In this document: positions 36,086 to 46,700 of the stretch, in pieces
Position numbering within the stretch: position 1 is the stretch's first letter
Layout of the letters: each line of letters begins with the position of its first letter
NCBI GenBank assembly: GCA_012960505.1
Contig: DUBC01000002.1
Coordinates: 95,656 to 159,655 of the forward strand
Reading direction: 5' to 3'
DNA: 64,000 nt
From: Verrucomicrobiales bacterium
GTDB taxonomy: Bacteria; Verrucomicrobiota; Verrucomicrobiia; Verrucomicrobiales; DEV007
Made by a program: the position numbers and the translations under genes
The notes under the pieces: generated by a model
The model's database searches: none
What the model saw: the letters and a program-made list of their open reading frames with translations, nothing else
What the model was told of the DNA's origin: nothing

Positions 36086-37468
36086 ATGCTCAAGAAAATG
36101 CAGAAATTTCTGTCAGTAATCCTCTTCTTTTTGCTCTTTTCTCCTTCATTGAAAGCTGAATCGCCTAATTTTATTATTATTTTTACCGATGATCAGGGCT
36201 ATGAGGATATTGGTTGCTTTGGATCGCCGAAGATAAAGACTCCTCATCTCGATAGGATGGCTGCTGAGGGCCGTAAATTTACTAGCTTTTATTCAGCCAA
36301 TTCGGTCTGCTCTCCATCGAGAGCCGCTCTGATGACCGGATCTTATCCCACCCGGGTCAGCATTCCTGGGGTTCTGTTCCCACGTCATGAGATCGGGCTC
36401 AATCCTGATGAGATCACAATCGCTGAGGTTCTTAAAGGAAAAGGATACGCTACAGCATGTATCGGGAAATGGCACATAGGCCATAAGCCAAAATTTCTTC
36501 CGACTAGGCAGGGGTTTGATTCTTATTTTGGTATTCCCTATAGCAACGATATGACGATAGACCCTGAAGCCTCGCTCGCGGATAATATTAATTTACGTGA
36601 TGGGTTCACTAAGGACAGAATCAAAAAAGAAAAACCTAAGAAGAATCTGGTCCCGCTCATGAGGAATGAGAAAGTAATCGAGTATCCTTGTGACCAGACG
36701 ACTCTGACAAAACGATACACTGAGGAAGCTGTTAAATTTATTTCTGAGAATAAGGATTCTCCGTTCTTTCTTTACTTGCCCCACACGATGCCTCATATAC
36801 CGCTCTTTGCATCTGAGCAGTTCAAGGGCAAGAGCAAGCGCGGACTCTATGGCGACACGATCGAAGAAATTGATTGGTCAGTTGGGCAGATCCTCAAATC
36901 AATTAAGGAAAAAGGAATCGATCAAAAGACTCTAGTCATTTACACGTCAGACAATGGCCCATGGAAACTGGACCGAGGACGTGGTGGTAGTGCTTATCCT
37001 TTGAGAGGATATAAGTTTCAGACTTATGAAGGAGGAATGCGTGTGCCCTGCATAATGCGCTGGCCTAGTAAGGTTCCGAAAGGAACGAATTGTGATGAAG
37101 TGGCCGCGTCCATTGACTTGATGCCAACCATTGCAAAGTTGGCAGGCGCTAAGCTTCTTAAGGATAGGAGAATTGACGGGAAGGATATATGGCCTCTCAT
37201 CTCCGGTACTGATGGAGCAGTTTCTCCTCATGAAATTTACTATTATTACAAAGGAAACCGTCTCGAATCTGCGCGTCAGGGAAAGTGGAAGATTCGCAGA
37301 TCAGGAAAGAAATCACAGTCGGTGGAACTTTATGACTTGGATTCTGATATCTCAGAAACGAAGAACCTTGCCAAAGAAAATGAGGCCCTTGTTCAGGATA
37401 TGATTAAGAAGATGAATCTCTTTGATGAGGATCTGAAGAAGTCCAAGAGACCGGTAGGGAAGCTCTAA
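36086..37468 (+). CDS. Secreted sulfatase (arylsulfatase family S1)
   Basis: About 460 residues from the ATG at 36086, which starts a good signal peptide (FLSVILFFLLFSPSLKA). Metal-site DDQGYEDIGCFGSP at the start of the mature protein, and the formylglycine motif CSPSRAALMTG (CxPxR), whose Cys must be oxidised by a maturation enzyme not found in this window. GKWHIGHKP and YTSDNGPW complete the family pattern. Hydrolyses a sulfate ester, probably on a polysaccharide. Divergent from the DUF1553-DUF1501 operon across a 133-bp region containing TATAAT (36025-36030). Its last 4 bases overlap the convergent NUDIX gene. Confidence 0.93.
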   Translation: MLKKMQKFLSVILFFLLFSPSLKAESPNFIIIFTDDQGYEDIGCFGSPKIKTPHLDRMAAEGRKFTSFYSANSVCSPSRAALMTGSYPTRVSIPGVLFPRHEIGLNPDEITIAEVLKGKGYATACIGKWHIGHKPKFLPTRQGFDSYFGIPYSNDMTIDPEASLADNINLRDGFTKDRIKKEKPKKNLVPLMRNEKVIEYPCDQTTLTKRYTEEAVKFISENKDSPFFLYLPHTMPHIPLFASEQFKGKSKRGLYGDTIEEIDWSVGQILKSIKEKGIDQKTLVIYTSDNGPWKLDRGRGGSAYPLRGYKFQTYEGGMRVPCIMRWPSKVPKGTNCDEVAASIDLMPTIAKLAGAKLLKDRRIDGKDIWPLISGTDGAVSPHEIYYYYKGNRLESARQGKWKIRRSGKKSQSVELYDLDSDISETKNLAKENEALVQDMIKKMNLFDEDLKKSKRPVGKL

Positions 37469-38013
37469 ATACTCAGAAATTCTTTTGTCTTATCGACCAT
37501 TCTTAGGATCGATTCCTCAGAAGTAAATTTCTGAATTTCTTTCATCTCTACCCATGCAAGGTCATGGGATTCTTCACTGACTTGATAGTTCTCGTTTTGA
37601 GTTGCCCTGAAAAGAAACCTTGCATCGTAATGTAGGTGTTTCGGTACGTTCCCACGTGCCGGAATTGCGTGAATGTCTAGGTCCATAATTTCACCAGAGA
37701 CAAGTACAAGTGTGCTGATTCCACTCTCTTCATATGCTTCTCGGGCCGCGACTCTGTGCACGTCAGAGTCCCCGTCCGCATGACCACCGAGCTGGAGCCA
37801 ACGGTTCAGTTTTCGGTGATGAGTTAATAATGCTCTCTTTCCTGAACAGTTCAATATCCATGCAGCACAGGTTATGTGACCCTCTTCTAAGGAACGTTCA
37901 AAGCACTGCGGATTATTTTTAATAAACGCTATGTATTCTGAAATCGTCTGGCTCTCCTTAGGGAATTTTTCGGAGTAACTCTTAATGAGATCGAGTAGAG
38001 GATCTCTATGCAT
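37465..38013 (-). CDS. NUDIX hydrolase
   Basis: 182 residues. The Nudix box is recognisable in GGHADGDSDVHRVAAREAYEESGI-type sequence: the REAYEESGI half is canonical, and the early glutamate is replaced by serine, as in the GGHADGD subgroup. Substrate (a nucleoside diphosphate derivative) cannot be predicted. It overlaps the sulfatase 3' end by 4 bp on the opposite strand and has a 15-bp gap to the next upstream gene on its own strand. Confidence 0.88.
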   Translation of the reverse strand: MHRDPLLDLIKSYSEKFPKESQTISEYIAFIKNNPQCFERSLEEGHITCAAWILNCSGKRALLTHHRKLNRWLQLGGHADGDSDVHRVAAREAYEESGISTLVLVSGEIMDLDIHAIPARGNVPKHLHYDARFLFRATQNENYQVSEESHDLAWVEMKEIQKFTSEESILRMVDKTKEFLSI

Positions 38014-38028
38014 TTTTAGGAATAGATC

Positions 38029-38349
38029 TTATTTTTTTAGCGTCCAGCAAACGAAAGTGTCAGCTGTCTGAGCTGACATTGATTCAACAAAGATGTCTGC
38101 ATCAAATCCTTCTAGTGTGAAGAGTCTTTCACTGAGTTCGTCAGCATTCGTTGCGCCTTCAGGAATTACAATAGTCGAGTTTGGTCCGTGCAGAGCAATA
38201 AATGTTGCGGGGAGTGGGGTATCTTCGGTCACAACGATTTCAACTCTCATCAGATTCTTCCATGAAAGTGAATCCATCGTGCCGTCAGGGCGGTGGCAGC
38301 GGATCTCATCATCATTTACTTCTAGGATGTATTGCTCTTCTTCTGTCAT
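38029..38349 (-). CDS. Small hypothetical protein upstream of the NUDIX gene
   Basis: 106 residues, acidic, no signal peptide or membrane segment. Beta-rich N-terminal half (YILEVNDDEIRCHRPDG), then an alternation of strands and one helix; it ends FVCWTLKK. I do not recognise the family. The 15-bp gap to the NUDIX gene suggests co-transcription. Codon usage looks like its neighbours, so it is probably a real gene. Confidence 0.6.
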   Translation of the reverse strand: MTEEEQYILEVNDDEIRCHRPDGTMDSLSWKNLMRVEIVVTEDTPLPATFIALHGPNSTIVIPEGATNADELSERLFTLEGFDADIFVESMSAQTADTFVCWTLKK

Positions 38350-38504
38350 GGGGGTCGCAGTATCGTTCTGAGTGAGGCTCTAGGCAAGTCCGAGACTCAT
38401 TTTTTGAAGGGTTCTTAGTTCTTTTTATATATCTTTTTTAGGAATAATAATTTCTTGTGAGGAATTCTATCGAGACTTATTATTCTAATCATCCTAGTAA
38501 ACTC

Positions 38505-39920
38505 ATGAACGCATCAAAAATAATTGGTATTTGTTCCCTATTTGTTGGTCTTATTATTATCTTTTCTCAGTTTTCTCAGAATTCTAGACTCAAGAAGAAA
38601 CTTAAAACTCTTGAGATCGAATTTAAAGCTTCTGGCGGCAAAGGAATAAATTTATCCTCCGACTTCCAAGTCGGACCATCTGGTAAAGGAGGTTCCGCTC
38701 GCGAGGGTTCTGATAAGACAGGAACAGGAAAAAAGAATCCCACCGGGATAGGGACTGTGAAGGAAATTCTAGCAGACCGTGATCCGCTGAATCGGGTCCA
38801 GAGACTCATGTCTTATGTGAATGGGCTCAGTCCAAAGGAAATGCCGGAAGCGTTAATTGCCCTTCAAGAAAGTGCTCCGCAATGGGATCCACATATGAAG
38901 ATGGCAGTGGGCCTCTTATTGACACGTTGGGCCGCGGCTGATTCGGATGCGGCATTTGCCCATGTTGAACAAATGAAGAACAAAGACCATGCAAGGGATG
39001 CCACTTTTTCCATTTTGCGTGCACTTGCTTCCCAGGATCCACAGGGGGCACTTGAATGGATGTCAGGTCAGGGAAAAGATATGGCCAAAGATGGCTGGAT
39101 GGGACACGCCCTTGCCGGAACTATAGCTTCGGAGTGGGTCCGGCAGGATCCGGACGCTGCACTTGCTTGGGCTAACTCCTTGCCAAAAAATCAGCGTCAG
39201 GGAGCTCTTGGGGGAGCCTTAGAGACTATTGCCGCTTCTAATCCCGTTGAAGCTGCACAAAGACTCCTTGAACTTGATCCGGGAGAGGCAAGGGAAAAGG
39301 CCGCAGGAAATATTGCTAACCTATGGGCGAAAAGAGCGCCCCAAGAGGCCATGGAATGGGCCATGACCCTTGAGGGTGATGACAAGGAATCAGCCATGAG
39401 TAGAGCACTAGGAGGTTGGGCTTCATCCGAGCCGGAGGAGGCGGCATCGTTCATTAATGGTATCCCGGTAGAGGAGAGGACCGATAGTCAAGTACGTGAA
39501 GTGGGTCGTCGATGGGCTAGTCAGGAACCTTCGAAAGCAGCTCAATGGCTAATCGATCAGCCGGATAGTAGTGGCAGGACAGATGCGGTTGGGTATGCCA
39601 TGTGGCACTGGACAAATGAGGATCCTGGAGGTGCTGCGGACTGGATCCTAGAGCAGCCACGAGGTGATTTTCGTGACAATGGAATTGCATCAATTGCCAA
39701 GGCCACCTTCGAAGAGGATCCGTCCTCGGCCGTGACGTGGGCAGCGACTATTGATAATGACAGACAAAGAGAAGGAGCGATTGAGAGAGGAGTGCGCGAA
39801 TGGGCGAAGAGAGAACCTGATCAGGCTAGGGACTGGGTCCAGAAAAATAGCAATGCACTTAGTCCGGAGCAGTCAGAAAGGTTACTTAACCTTGAGAATC
39901 GGGCTGATGGGGAAAAATAG
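38505..39920 (+). CDS. Exported helical-repeat protein with W/A-rich tandem units
   Basis: About 471 residues from the ATG at 38505 (a GTG at 38457 gives 16 more). One N-terminal membrane anchor or signal (IIGICSLFVGLIIIFSQF), a Gly/Lys-rich linker, then about ten degenerate units of 32-36 residues. Each unit follows the pattern W-A-xx-(D/E)-P-xx-A-xx-W, for example WASQEPSKAAQWLIDQP and WAKREPDQARDWVQKNS. They are predicted to pair helices into an alpha-solenoid like TPR or HEAT arrays. It probably serves as a binding scaffold at the membrane or in the periplasm. Similar repeat proteins are common in Verrucomicrobia but have no known function. Confidence 0.8.
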   Translation: MNASKIIGICSLFVGLIIIFSQFSQNSRLKKKLKTLEIEFKASGGKGINLSSDFQVGPSGKGGSAREGSDKTGTGKKNPTGIGTVKEILADRDPLNRVQRLMSYVNGLSPKEMPEALIALQESAPQWDPHMKMAVGLLLTRWAAADSDAAFAHVEQMKNKDHARDATFSILRALASQDPQGALEWMSGQGKDMAKDGWMGHALAGTIASEWVRQDPDAALAWANSLPKNQRQGALGGALETIAASNPVEAAQRLLELDPGEAREKAAGNIANLWAKRAPQEAMEWAMTLEGDDKESAMSRALGGWASSEPEEAASFINGIPVEERTDSQVREVGRRWASQEPSKAAQWLIDQPDSSGRTDAVGYAMWHWTNEDPGGAADWILEQPRGDFRDNGIASIAKATFEEDPSSAVTWAATIDNDRQREGAIERGVREWAKREPDQARDWVQKNSNALSPEQSERLLNLENRADGEK

Positions 39921-39969
39921 TTTTTTGGTTATTATCGATCTAATTTACTAAAGAATTCGTTCTTAGAGA

Positions 39970-41025
39970 GTGCAAAATATAGAGAATCGACGTTTGGCCA
40001 TCATCGGTGCAGGTGTTTCAGGTCTTTCTGCGGGATGGTATTTGAGGGATTCTGACTGGGAAGTGGTTACTTTTGAAAAGAGCCGTGGACTTTCAGGTAG
40101 AGCAGCTACACGGACGATGAACGATGTTAGGGTCGATCATGGAGCCAACTATTTCAAGATTAACTCGCCAATTTTGGAGGACCTAATTTTGAAGGAACTT
40201 CCGACTGAGGGCCTCTTTCAAATCCATGGTGATGTTTTTCTTTTTGATCAGCAAAGTACAATTATACCAGGTGATCCTAATCTCAATAAGGAAACCAAGT
40301 GGAATTATAAAAACGGCATCAGTGATCTGGGAAAGCGACTTGCTCAATGTTCGGGTTCTAAGATCATAAGACAAACACGAGTGATCAGTCTTGAGGAGTG
40401 TTCGAGATGTTGGAATTTGATCAGTGATGATGGTCGTTCTCTAGGAGTTTTTGATGCGATTCTTTTCACTCCTCCGGCTCCTCAGATTCTCGATTTAATT
40501 TCTGATGCAGATGTTCAGGAATCCTCTCTCAATGAATTGAATGAGCTTCTTGCTGAAAGTGAATTTAATTCCCAGTTCTCGATCGTTATGGGTTTTAAAA
40601 ATCGAATTGAACGTCCGAATGATTGTTGTGCTATGCTAAATGAGGACCGTAAGCATGCTGTTTCATGGTTGGGTTTTGAGGATTCCAAGTCAGGAAGGGT
40701 CGGATCCGATGCTAGTGTCATTGTTGCCCAGATGTCACCAGAGTGGACCACTTCACACTATGATTCGTGTGATGATGTGCTTTTCAAGGAATCCATCATC
40801 GAGGTCTCCAAGATAATTAATTTTCCTGAGGCTGGTCCAGCCTGGATCGATAAACAGCGGTGGCGATACGCTCATCCCAGAGTCGCTTTGGACATTGAGG
40901 AAGTTGAGAATTGTGCGCCTGAGGGTTGGTTCTTCTCAGGGGACTCTTTCGTGGGGCGCGGAAGGGTCGGTGAATCTATGGTGACAGGAATCGAGGCCGC
41001 TGAACGTATTCTGAATACTTTTTGA
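39970..41025 (+). CDS. FAD-dependent NAD(P)/amine-oxidase-like oxidoreductase
   Basis: 351 residues, GTG start. N-terminal dinucleotide-binding motif LAIIGAGVSGLSAGWYL, then FEKSRGLSGRAATRTM and VRVDHGANYFKI, which are typical of the renalase-like branch of the flavin amine oxidase family. C-terminal FFSGDSFVGRGRVGESMVTG is the second FAD-binding segment (GDxF...G..S). Cytoplasmic; substrate unknown. Converges with the metallophosphoesterase gene, 6 bp apart. Confidence 0.87.
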   Translation: MQNIENRRLAIIGAGVSGLSAGWYLRDSDWEVVTFEKSRGLSGRAATRTMNDVRVDHGANYFKINSPILEDLILKELPTEGLFQIHGDVFLFDQQSTIIPGDPNLNKETKWNYKNGISDLGKRLAQCSGSKIIRQTRVISLEECSRCWNLISDDGRSLGVFDAILFTPPAPQILDLISDADVQESSLNELNELLAESEFNSQFSIVMGFKNRIERPNDCCAMLNEDRKHAVSWLGFEDSKSGRVGSDASVIVAQMSPEWTTSHYDSCDDVLFKESIIEVSKIINFPEAGPAWIDKQRWRYAHPRVALDIEEVENCAPEGWFFSGDSFVGRGRVGESMVTGIEAAERILNTF

Positions 41026-41031
41026 TGATTA

Positions 41032-42567
41032 CTACTTCTCCACTCTTATTATCCTGTTCCCTTTGTGAGGTCGGCCATAATGATCGGTCGCTTCTATTTC
41101 TATCAGATGCGAACCTGTCTCAATTCCTGCAGGTATTTGAACTTTCCACAAGTGATTTGATGGGCTCGGTGGATTGAGTTGAGTCTTTCCATCCTTGCTG
41201 TTCAAGGTTTCACGTTCACGTAACTCTACATAGTAGGGATCATTTTCCACCGTCTTCTTAAGAGGGATCCAATCAGTTCCTTCGCCTATCCGCATCTTCA
41301 CTTTGGATTTTGCTGATCCATTAAATACATTCACATAGATGAATTGCTGCTTTTCATTTTTAGGATCAATCTGGTCCGGGGCATGAATGCTTAGTTGATA
41401 AGAGGCAGGCTGCCGCGCTGCCTTGAAATCCAGTGTGTGTTTTGTGCCATCAAAAGTGATGATCGAGTATCCGTTCGGTGCACCGTCTCGCATTGTGGCG
41501 TGTGGTATTGCAACTTCATCCTTGTTTCCTTTCCACCAGGTCCCTGACACACAAACATTAATAATGTGGTGATGAGGCTCCTTGCCTTTCCAACCGTCCT
41601 TTTCGTCAATGAGCTTGTGAGCGTGCCAGTGAGTGTGGCCGGAAATTGACATGGTGTATGGTCGTTTCTCGATGAGTCGGTATAGTTTTTGTCGGTTCCC
41701 TACATTTATCAGAGGTATATGCATCATCAGGACAATGAGTTTTTCTTGAGGGACCAGAGCAAGGTCGTGTTTCACAAAGGTGAGTTGATCCTCATCAAGA
41801 CCACCCTTGTAGTTTCCTCTTTTACCGGACCATTCGACGTCATCGAGGACGATGAAGTGGACTGGCCCATGGTCGAAGCTGTAATAGTTTGGGCCAAAGA
41901 AACGATGAAAAGTCTCATCGGAACCAGCATCATCCTGAGAGTCAAAGTTGATATCGTGGTTACCTACCAAGTTGTACCAGGGAATGCCTATCAGAGCCAG
42001 ATTCGCATTTGATGGTGGGAAAAGATCGAGATTATTGTCCATGATGTCACCGAGAGTGACTCCAAATTTTGCATCAGTTCCTACCAGTTCCGCAATTATG
42101 TCATGAGCAATATAGTTGATTTGTTTGATTGTACTTGGTTGTGGATCTCCAAAAAATATGGCCTTGAAAGTGTCAGGTTCTTTCTTTGGACTTAGGGCGA
42201 AATTGATCGACTCAGGCAAAGGGCCCGTCGGTTCTAATCCTTTGTATTTTAGTTTTTTCGGTGACCCCTCGGGCTTATGGATGTAATAGAACTGAGGCAA
42301 ATTATGTTTGTTGAGGAGGGCACTCCAGTCACGGGGCTTGATAACAAAAAAGATAGTGTCCTCATCGTGCGGTAATTCCCAGGCTCCTTCATCATTTGTT
42401 TTGGTCACTTCCTTTCCATTGGAGACTCCAATGTTCTTGATGCCGGGTTCACCCTTGTCCCTCTGGCCGTTTTGATTCTTATCATGGAATACGGTCCCAC
42501 GAGCTGCCATTGCTCCAGAAACAGACATGATCGATATGAAAGTGGCTAGGAGAATAGATAGGCGCAT
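41032..42567 (-). CDS. Secreted calcineurin-like metallophosphoesterase
   Basis: 511 residues with a signal peptide (LLATFISIMSVSGAMA). An N-terminal SdrD/MetallophosN-like beta domain (GTVFHDKNQNGQRDKGEPG) precedes the phosphoesterase core. The metal-ligand motifs are GDPQP, GDIMDNN, GNHD, and GHTHWHAH. A C-terminal MetallophosC-like domain follows. Such proteins hydrolyse phosphodiesters or phosphomonoesters outside the cytoplasm; substrate unknown. All metal ligands of the core appear intact. Confidence 0.9.
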   Translation of the reverse strand: MRLSILLATFISIMSVSGAMAARGTVFHDKNQNGQRDKGEPGIKNIGVSNGKEVTKTNDEGAWELPHDEDTIFFVIKPRDWSALLNKHNLPQFYYIHKPEGSPKKLKYKGLEPTGPLPESINFALSPKKEPDTFKAIFFGDPQPSTIKQINYIAHDIIAELVGTDAKFGVTLGDIMDNNLDLFPPSNANLALIGIPWYNLVGNHDINFDSQDDAGSDETFHRFFGPNYYSFDHGPVHFIVLDDVEWSGKRGNYKGGLDEDQLTFVKHDLALVPQEKLIVLMMHIPLINVGNRQKLYRLIEKRPYTMSISGHTHWHAHKLIDEKDGWKGKEPHHHIINVCVSGTWWKGNKDEVAIPHATMRDGAPNGYSIITFDGTKHTLDFKAARQPASYQLSIHAPDQIDPKNEKQQFIYVNVFNGSAKSKVKMRIGEGTDWIPLKKTVENDPYYVELRERETLNSKDGKTQLNPPSPSNHLWKVQIPAGIETGSHLIEIEATDHYGRPHKGNRIIRVEK

Positions 42568-42704
42568 TTTTATATTTTGTTTCGATTGAATGATCTAAAA
42601 TTTACAGGATTATCACATTATAATGATGGAGTCTCTTTAAAATGAAAGCAGTAATTCCAATGTAAGCTTGTTCTTGAACCTAGACTACGTTAGAAAAATA
42701 AGTG

Positions 42705-43664
42705 ATGAAAATGCAGCCACTAAAACCGCAAACCATTTCTCGACGCAAACTCTTAGCTACAGGATCGGCAACTATTGCCACTTCCTGTACTCTCTCTGCG
42801 GCAGAAGGAGATGAGAAGAAGACTTCCAAGATTGTTCGTCCTCCTGAAGGTAAGGGGATACTTCTTTCTGTTAAGCTGGGCATGATTACCAAGAAAGCTG
42901 GTGGGAAGACTCTGAGTTTAACCGAGAGATTGCAGATGGCCGGGGAGGCAGGACTTGATGGGGTGGACTTTGATGAGGCCGGCGCTCATACCGAGGAAGC
43001 GGCCAGGAAAGCAGTCGATGAATCCGGTATCTTCGTTCATAATGCAATTAATCATGCGCACTGGGGCAAGAGGCTGACCAGTCCGAAAGAAGCTGACCGT
43101 GATGCATCCAGGAAGAACATAGAGCACTGCATCCGACTCTCGCACGCTGCCGGTGGCAATGGGGTCCTGATCGTGGTCGGAGGAGGAGGCGACGGTCCTG
43201 CCGAGGTCATTGAGGAGCGGTGCCGAAATGAAATAAAGAAAATCATTCCTTTGGCCGCTTCTCTTGGTCAGCCAATTCTTTTTGAGAATGTCTGGAACCA
43301 GATGTTCTATGATCATAATAAGCCACCCGAGCAGAGTGCAGAGAGGCACGTAAAGTTCATTGATAGTTTTAAGAGTGTTTGGGTCGGTCAGTATTATGAT
43401 ATCGGAAATCATTGGAAGTACGGACAGCCGGGTGAATGGATCCGGGAATTTGGCCACAGGTGCGTCAAGCTGGACGTGAAGGGATTCAGTCGTGAAAAGA
43501 ATAAATTTACTGAGATTGGTGAAGGAGATCTTCCTTGGAATGAGGTCAGAAAGGGTCTCAGTGATATAGGATTCACTGGCTGGACAACGGCCGAGGTAGG
43601 AGGAGGAGGACTGGATCGCCTAAAAAAGGTTCGTGAGCAGATGCAGCGTGCCTTTGGGCTTTAA
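42705..43664 (+). CDS. Tat-exported sugar phosphate isomerase/epimerase-like TIM-barrel protein
   Basis: About 319 residues. The N-terminus, ISRRKLLATGSATIATSC, is a twin-arginine signal (SRRKLL). The body belongs to the AP endonuclease 2/xylose-isomerase-like TIM-barrel superfamily: LQMAGEAGLDGVDFDE, FENVWNQMFYD, QYYDIGNHW, VKLDVKGFSREKNKF, with acidic and His metal ligands. Exported members of this family are frequent in Planctomycetes/Verrucomicrobia and act on sugar derivatives. ATG at 42705 is chosen; a GTG one codon upstream is also possible. Confidence 0.87.
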   Translation: MKMQPLKPQTISRRKLLATGSATIATSCTLSAAEGDEKKTSKIVRPPEGKGILLSVKLGMITKKAGGKTLSLTERLQMAGEAGLDGVDFDEAGAHTEEAARKAVDESGIFVHNAINHAHWGKRLTSPKEADRDASRKNIEHCIRLSHAAGGNGVLIVVGGGGDGPAEVIEERCRNEIKKIIPLAASLGQPILFENVWNQMFYDHNKPPEQSAERHVKFIDSFKSVWVGQYYDIGNHWKYGQPGEWIREFGHRCVKLDVKGFSREKNKFTEIGEGDLPWNEVRKGLSDIGFTGWTTAEVGGGGLDRLKKVREQMQRAFGL

Positions 43665-43765
43665 AATTTATTATAATAAAAAATTATCATCGGAGATGTA
43701 ATCGATTTGGCTCCTTTTTTATGCTCTTATTTAACTCATCTCTATGATAGTATATACTGTGGAAA

Positions 43766-46700
43766 ATGGTTTGGAAAAGCGAGGATCGTAAGCGTCATTG
43801 GGTTGTGAGGGATTGTTTGATACTTCTTGCCATTGGCATCTTTTTGGTTTGTCCGGCATCGGCGAAAGATAAACGCACCTGGATCTCTGACAATGGTTCC
43901 CGAACGGAGGCTGAATTGGTTGCCACTGAGGGTGACAAGGTGATCCTCAAAACGACGGATGGTCGTGAAATTAATGTTCGCAGAGACCAACTTTCAAAGG
44001 CTGATCAGGATTATCTTGCAAACCTTACCAAAGTTTCTCCTGATCTTGAGCCCGTGCAGCAGTGGGGTTTCGGCCCCGCAAGTGTCATGGGACGCGACTT
44101 GATTGCGGCAAGGGGAGGCCTTGGAGGTCAGATCCTTGGGAATTTCCGGCTGGTCGAAAAGGACAGCTTAAATTACATCGAGTTGGCTCCATCCCCTAAG
44201 GTTGAAGGAGGGTCCGAGGAAGGAGGTATCCTGCTAACTACCGATCCGCTGAAGGCCAAACTGCCTACCGGCGCAATGACGGTGGAGGCTTGGGTGCAGT
44301 TGGATTCGATCCTTGAGTGGGGTGGAATTATCGGTGCTGTGCGTGACACGGGTGTCCAGGAAATGGGCTGGATTCTGGGTTATCGGAGGAATAGCTTTTA
44401 TTTCGGGTTGGCGACCGAGGGAGCGCGACGCATTACCTACCTGAATGCAGGATCCACTTTCGTTACTAAGGCTTGGTATCATCTAGTTGCCACCTATGAC
44501 GGAACAGGCAATCAGCGATTATATGTTGACGGACAGTCCAGCGCGCACAGTAAAGTCCAGCACGGAGCAGTGCTGCCGCCTGATCAGTTATTCTATACAA
44601 TTGGAGCCTATCGCGATGACGATAATAACCATCCGTTCAGTGGCAAGCTTGCCGGGATTTCTGTATGGCACCGGGAATTAAAGTCCGAGGAAATTGAAGC
44701 ACGATTTGTAGCAAGAAAGAATCAGTTTCCCGGGATAGATCCTCCGTCCCCTGTGAGACCGGGTAATGATGAGGAGTGGGCAACTTGGATGAGTGATAAT
44801 CTTCGCAGCGGCAGGGCACCCGGGAGTGTCCACCTGCATGCCTCTGGCAAGCCGCTCTGGGTCTATTACCCAATTAAGCGTCCGGCCCCGGCGTGGCCGG
44901 AAACTGCACAAAGTGATCATTGGCGTCGTCGTACCAATCCGGAGACACCGAAAGTTACCTTTGATTGGGTGCACGATGTGGTCGTGTCGGACGGACGATT
45001 GTTTTTTGGGTCATCGGCGGATGATGGCGTACGTTGTCTTGATGCGAAAACTGGCCGTTTGCTGTGGACGTTTTCTGCGGGTGGTCCGGTGCGATTGGCA
45101 CCAACGGTAATTAATGGTCGAGTATTTTTTGGCTGTGATGATGGTGCACTCTATTGCCTTGAGGCAACTAATGGTGCGTTACGCTGGCAGGCTCGTCCTC
45201 CATCATTGCCGGACAGGCGCCTGCCCGGCAATGGCCGTATCATGAGCGTTTGGCCGATCCGCACCGGTGTTCTAGTCAAGGGTGCTACCGGTTATTTCGG
45301 TGCTGGGTTGTTTCCTGGGGAAGGCGCTTACTATTGCTCCGTTGATTTGCGTGATGGACGAGTAATTGATGAAAAACCGGTGAACTTCAGTCCGCAGGGT
45401 TACATTTTTGAAAATGGCGGACAACTGTTTGCCCAGGCGGGACGAACATCTTCTAATGGGGTTTTTTCGAAAGTGGCCAACGGTCGCAAGAATTACGATT
45501 CGTTGGAGAGTCGTGTTTCCAAGTCAGTTAGGGCAAAATTTCCCTATGCTCTTGTTGAGACGCCGGACCTGATCCTGGTCGGTGGTAAAGACAGCGTGGC
45601 AGCATTTAAGCCCGGCAATGAGGTTCCAGTCTGGCAGGCTCAGGTGGACAGCTCGGCACGTGGACTCGCGATTGCAGGAGAGCAGTTATTTGTCAGTACT
45701 ACTAAGGGAACCATTTATGCTTTCGGAGAAAAAACCGGCCTAACGATGCACCGGGAAAGCAACACGTTGAAGCCGGTAACCGGCATCGATGCTCTTAGTA
45801 AGGGATCCGTGGAGCATTTGATCAAGAAATTACCGAGGCATCGTGGTTACGCATTGGTGGTCGGGGTGGGGAATGGTTCCCTGATCCGCGCACTTGCAGA
45901 ACGAACCCAACTCCATGTCGTTGGCATTGACACGGACAGGCAACGTATTGCTCGGTTGCGTCATGAGTTTTTTGCCCTTGGTCTATACGGTGCTTGGAAA
46001 AGTGAGGAAGGAAAGCGCGGTAGTGTGGCATTGCAGGAAGTGGAAAACTTCGAAAAATTGCCTTTTGTGGATGGTATTTTCAATCTGATGACTAATGGGG
46101 TTGCAGACGCGCGGTTACCTTCGGGGGAAATGAAGCGGTTGCTTCGTCCCTGGGATGGGATTGCGGTATTCGCTGACACTACGCTAAAGGGTGAAGTTCC
46201 TGAAGGTTCCGGAAGCTGGACGCATGCCTACGCGGATATCGGTAACAGCGCATCCAGCGGTGATTCGCGTGTCGACGGACAGATGCGTTTGCGTTGGTTT
46301 GGTCGTCCCGGCCCCGAGCACATTGTCGATCGTCATTTACGTGCTCCGCCTCCACTTGCCGCTGGTGGTTATCTTTTTGTTCCCGGCCGGGACATCCTCT
46401 TCGGTCTTGATGCACATAATGGCACGGTGTTGTGGAAGCGGAAAATACCTACTTTCATGCGCGCTTCGATGTTACGTGACTGCGGCAATCTCGCGATTGG
46501 TACGCAATCTAGGAGTGTTTTTGCGGCGAGCGGTCCGGATTGTCTAGTGATTAATGCTGCTAACGGCTCTACTGAGCAAAAGCTTTCGGTGAGATCTGCT
46601 GATGAGGAGTGGGGCTATTTGGCGGTTATTGATGACGTGTTGGTGGGATCTGCAGTCGACAAAGGTGGGGTGCGCAGGGAATTAAGCTATAACGCTATCT

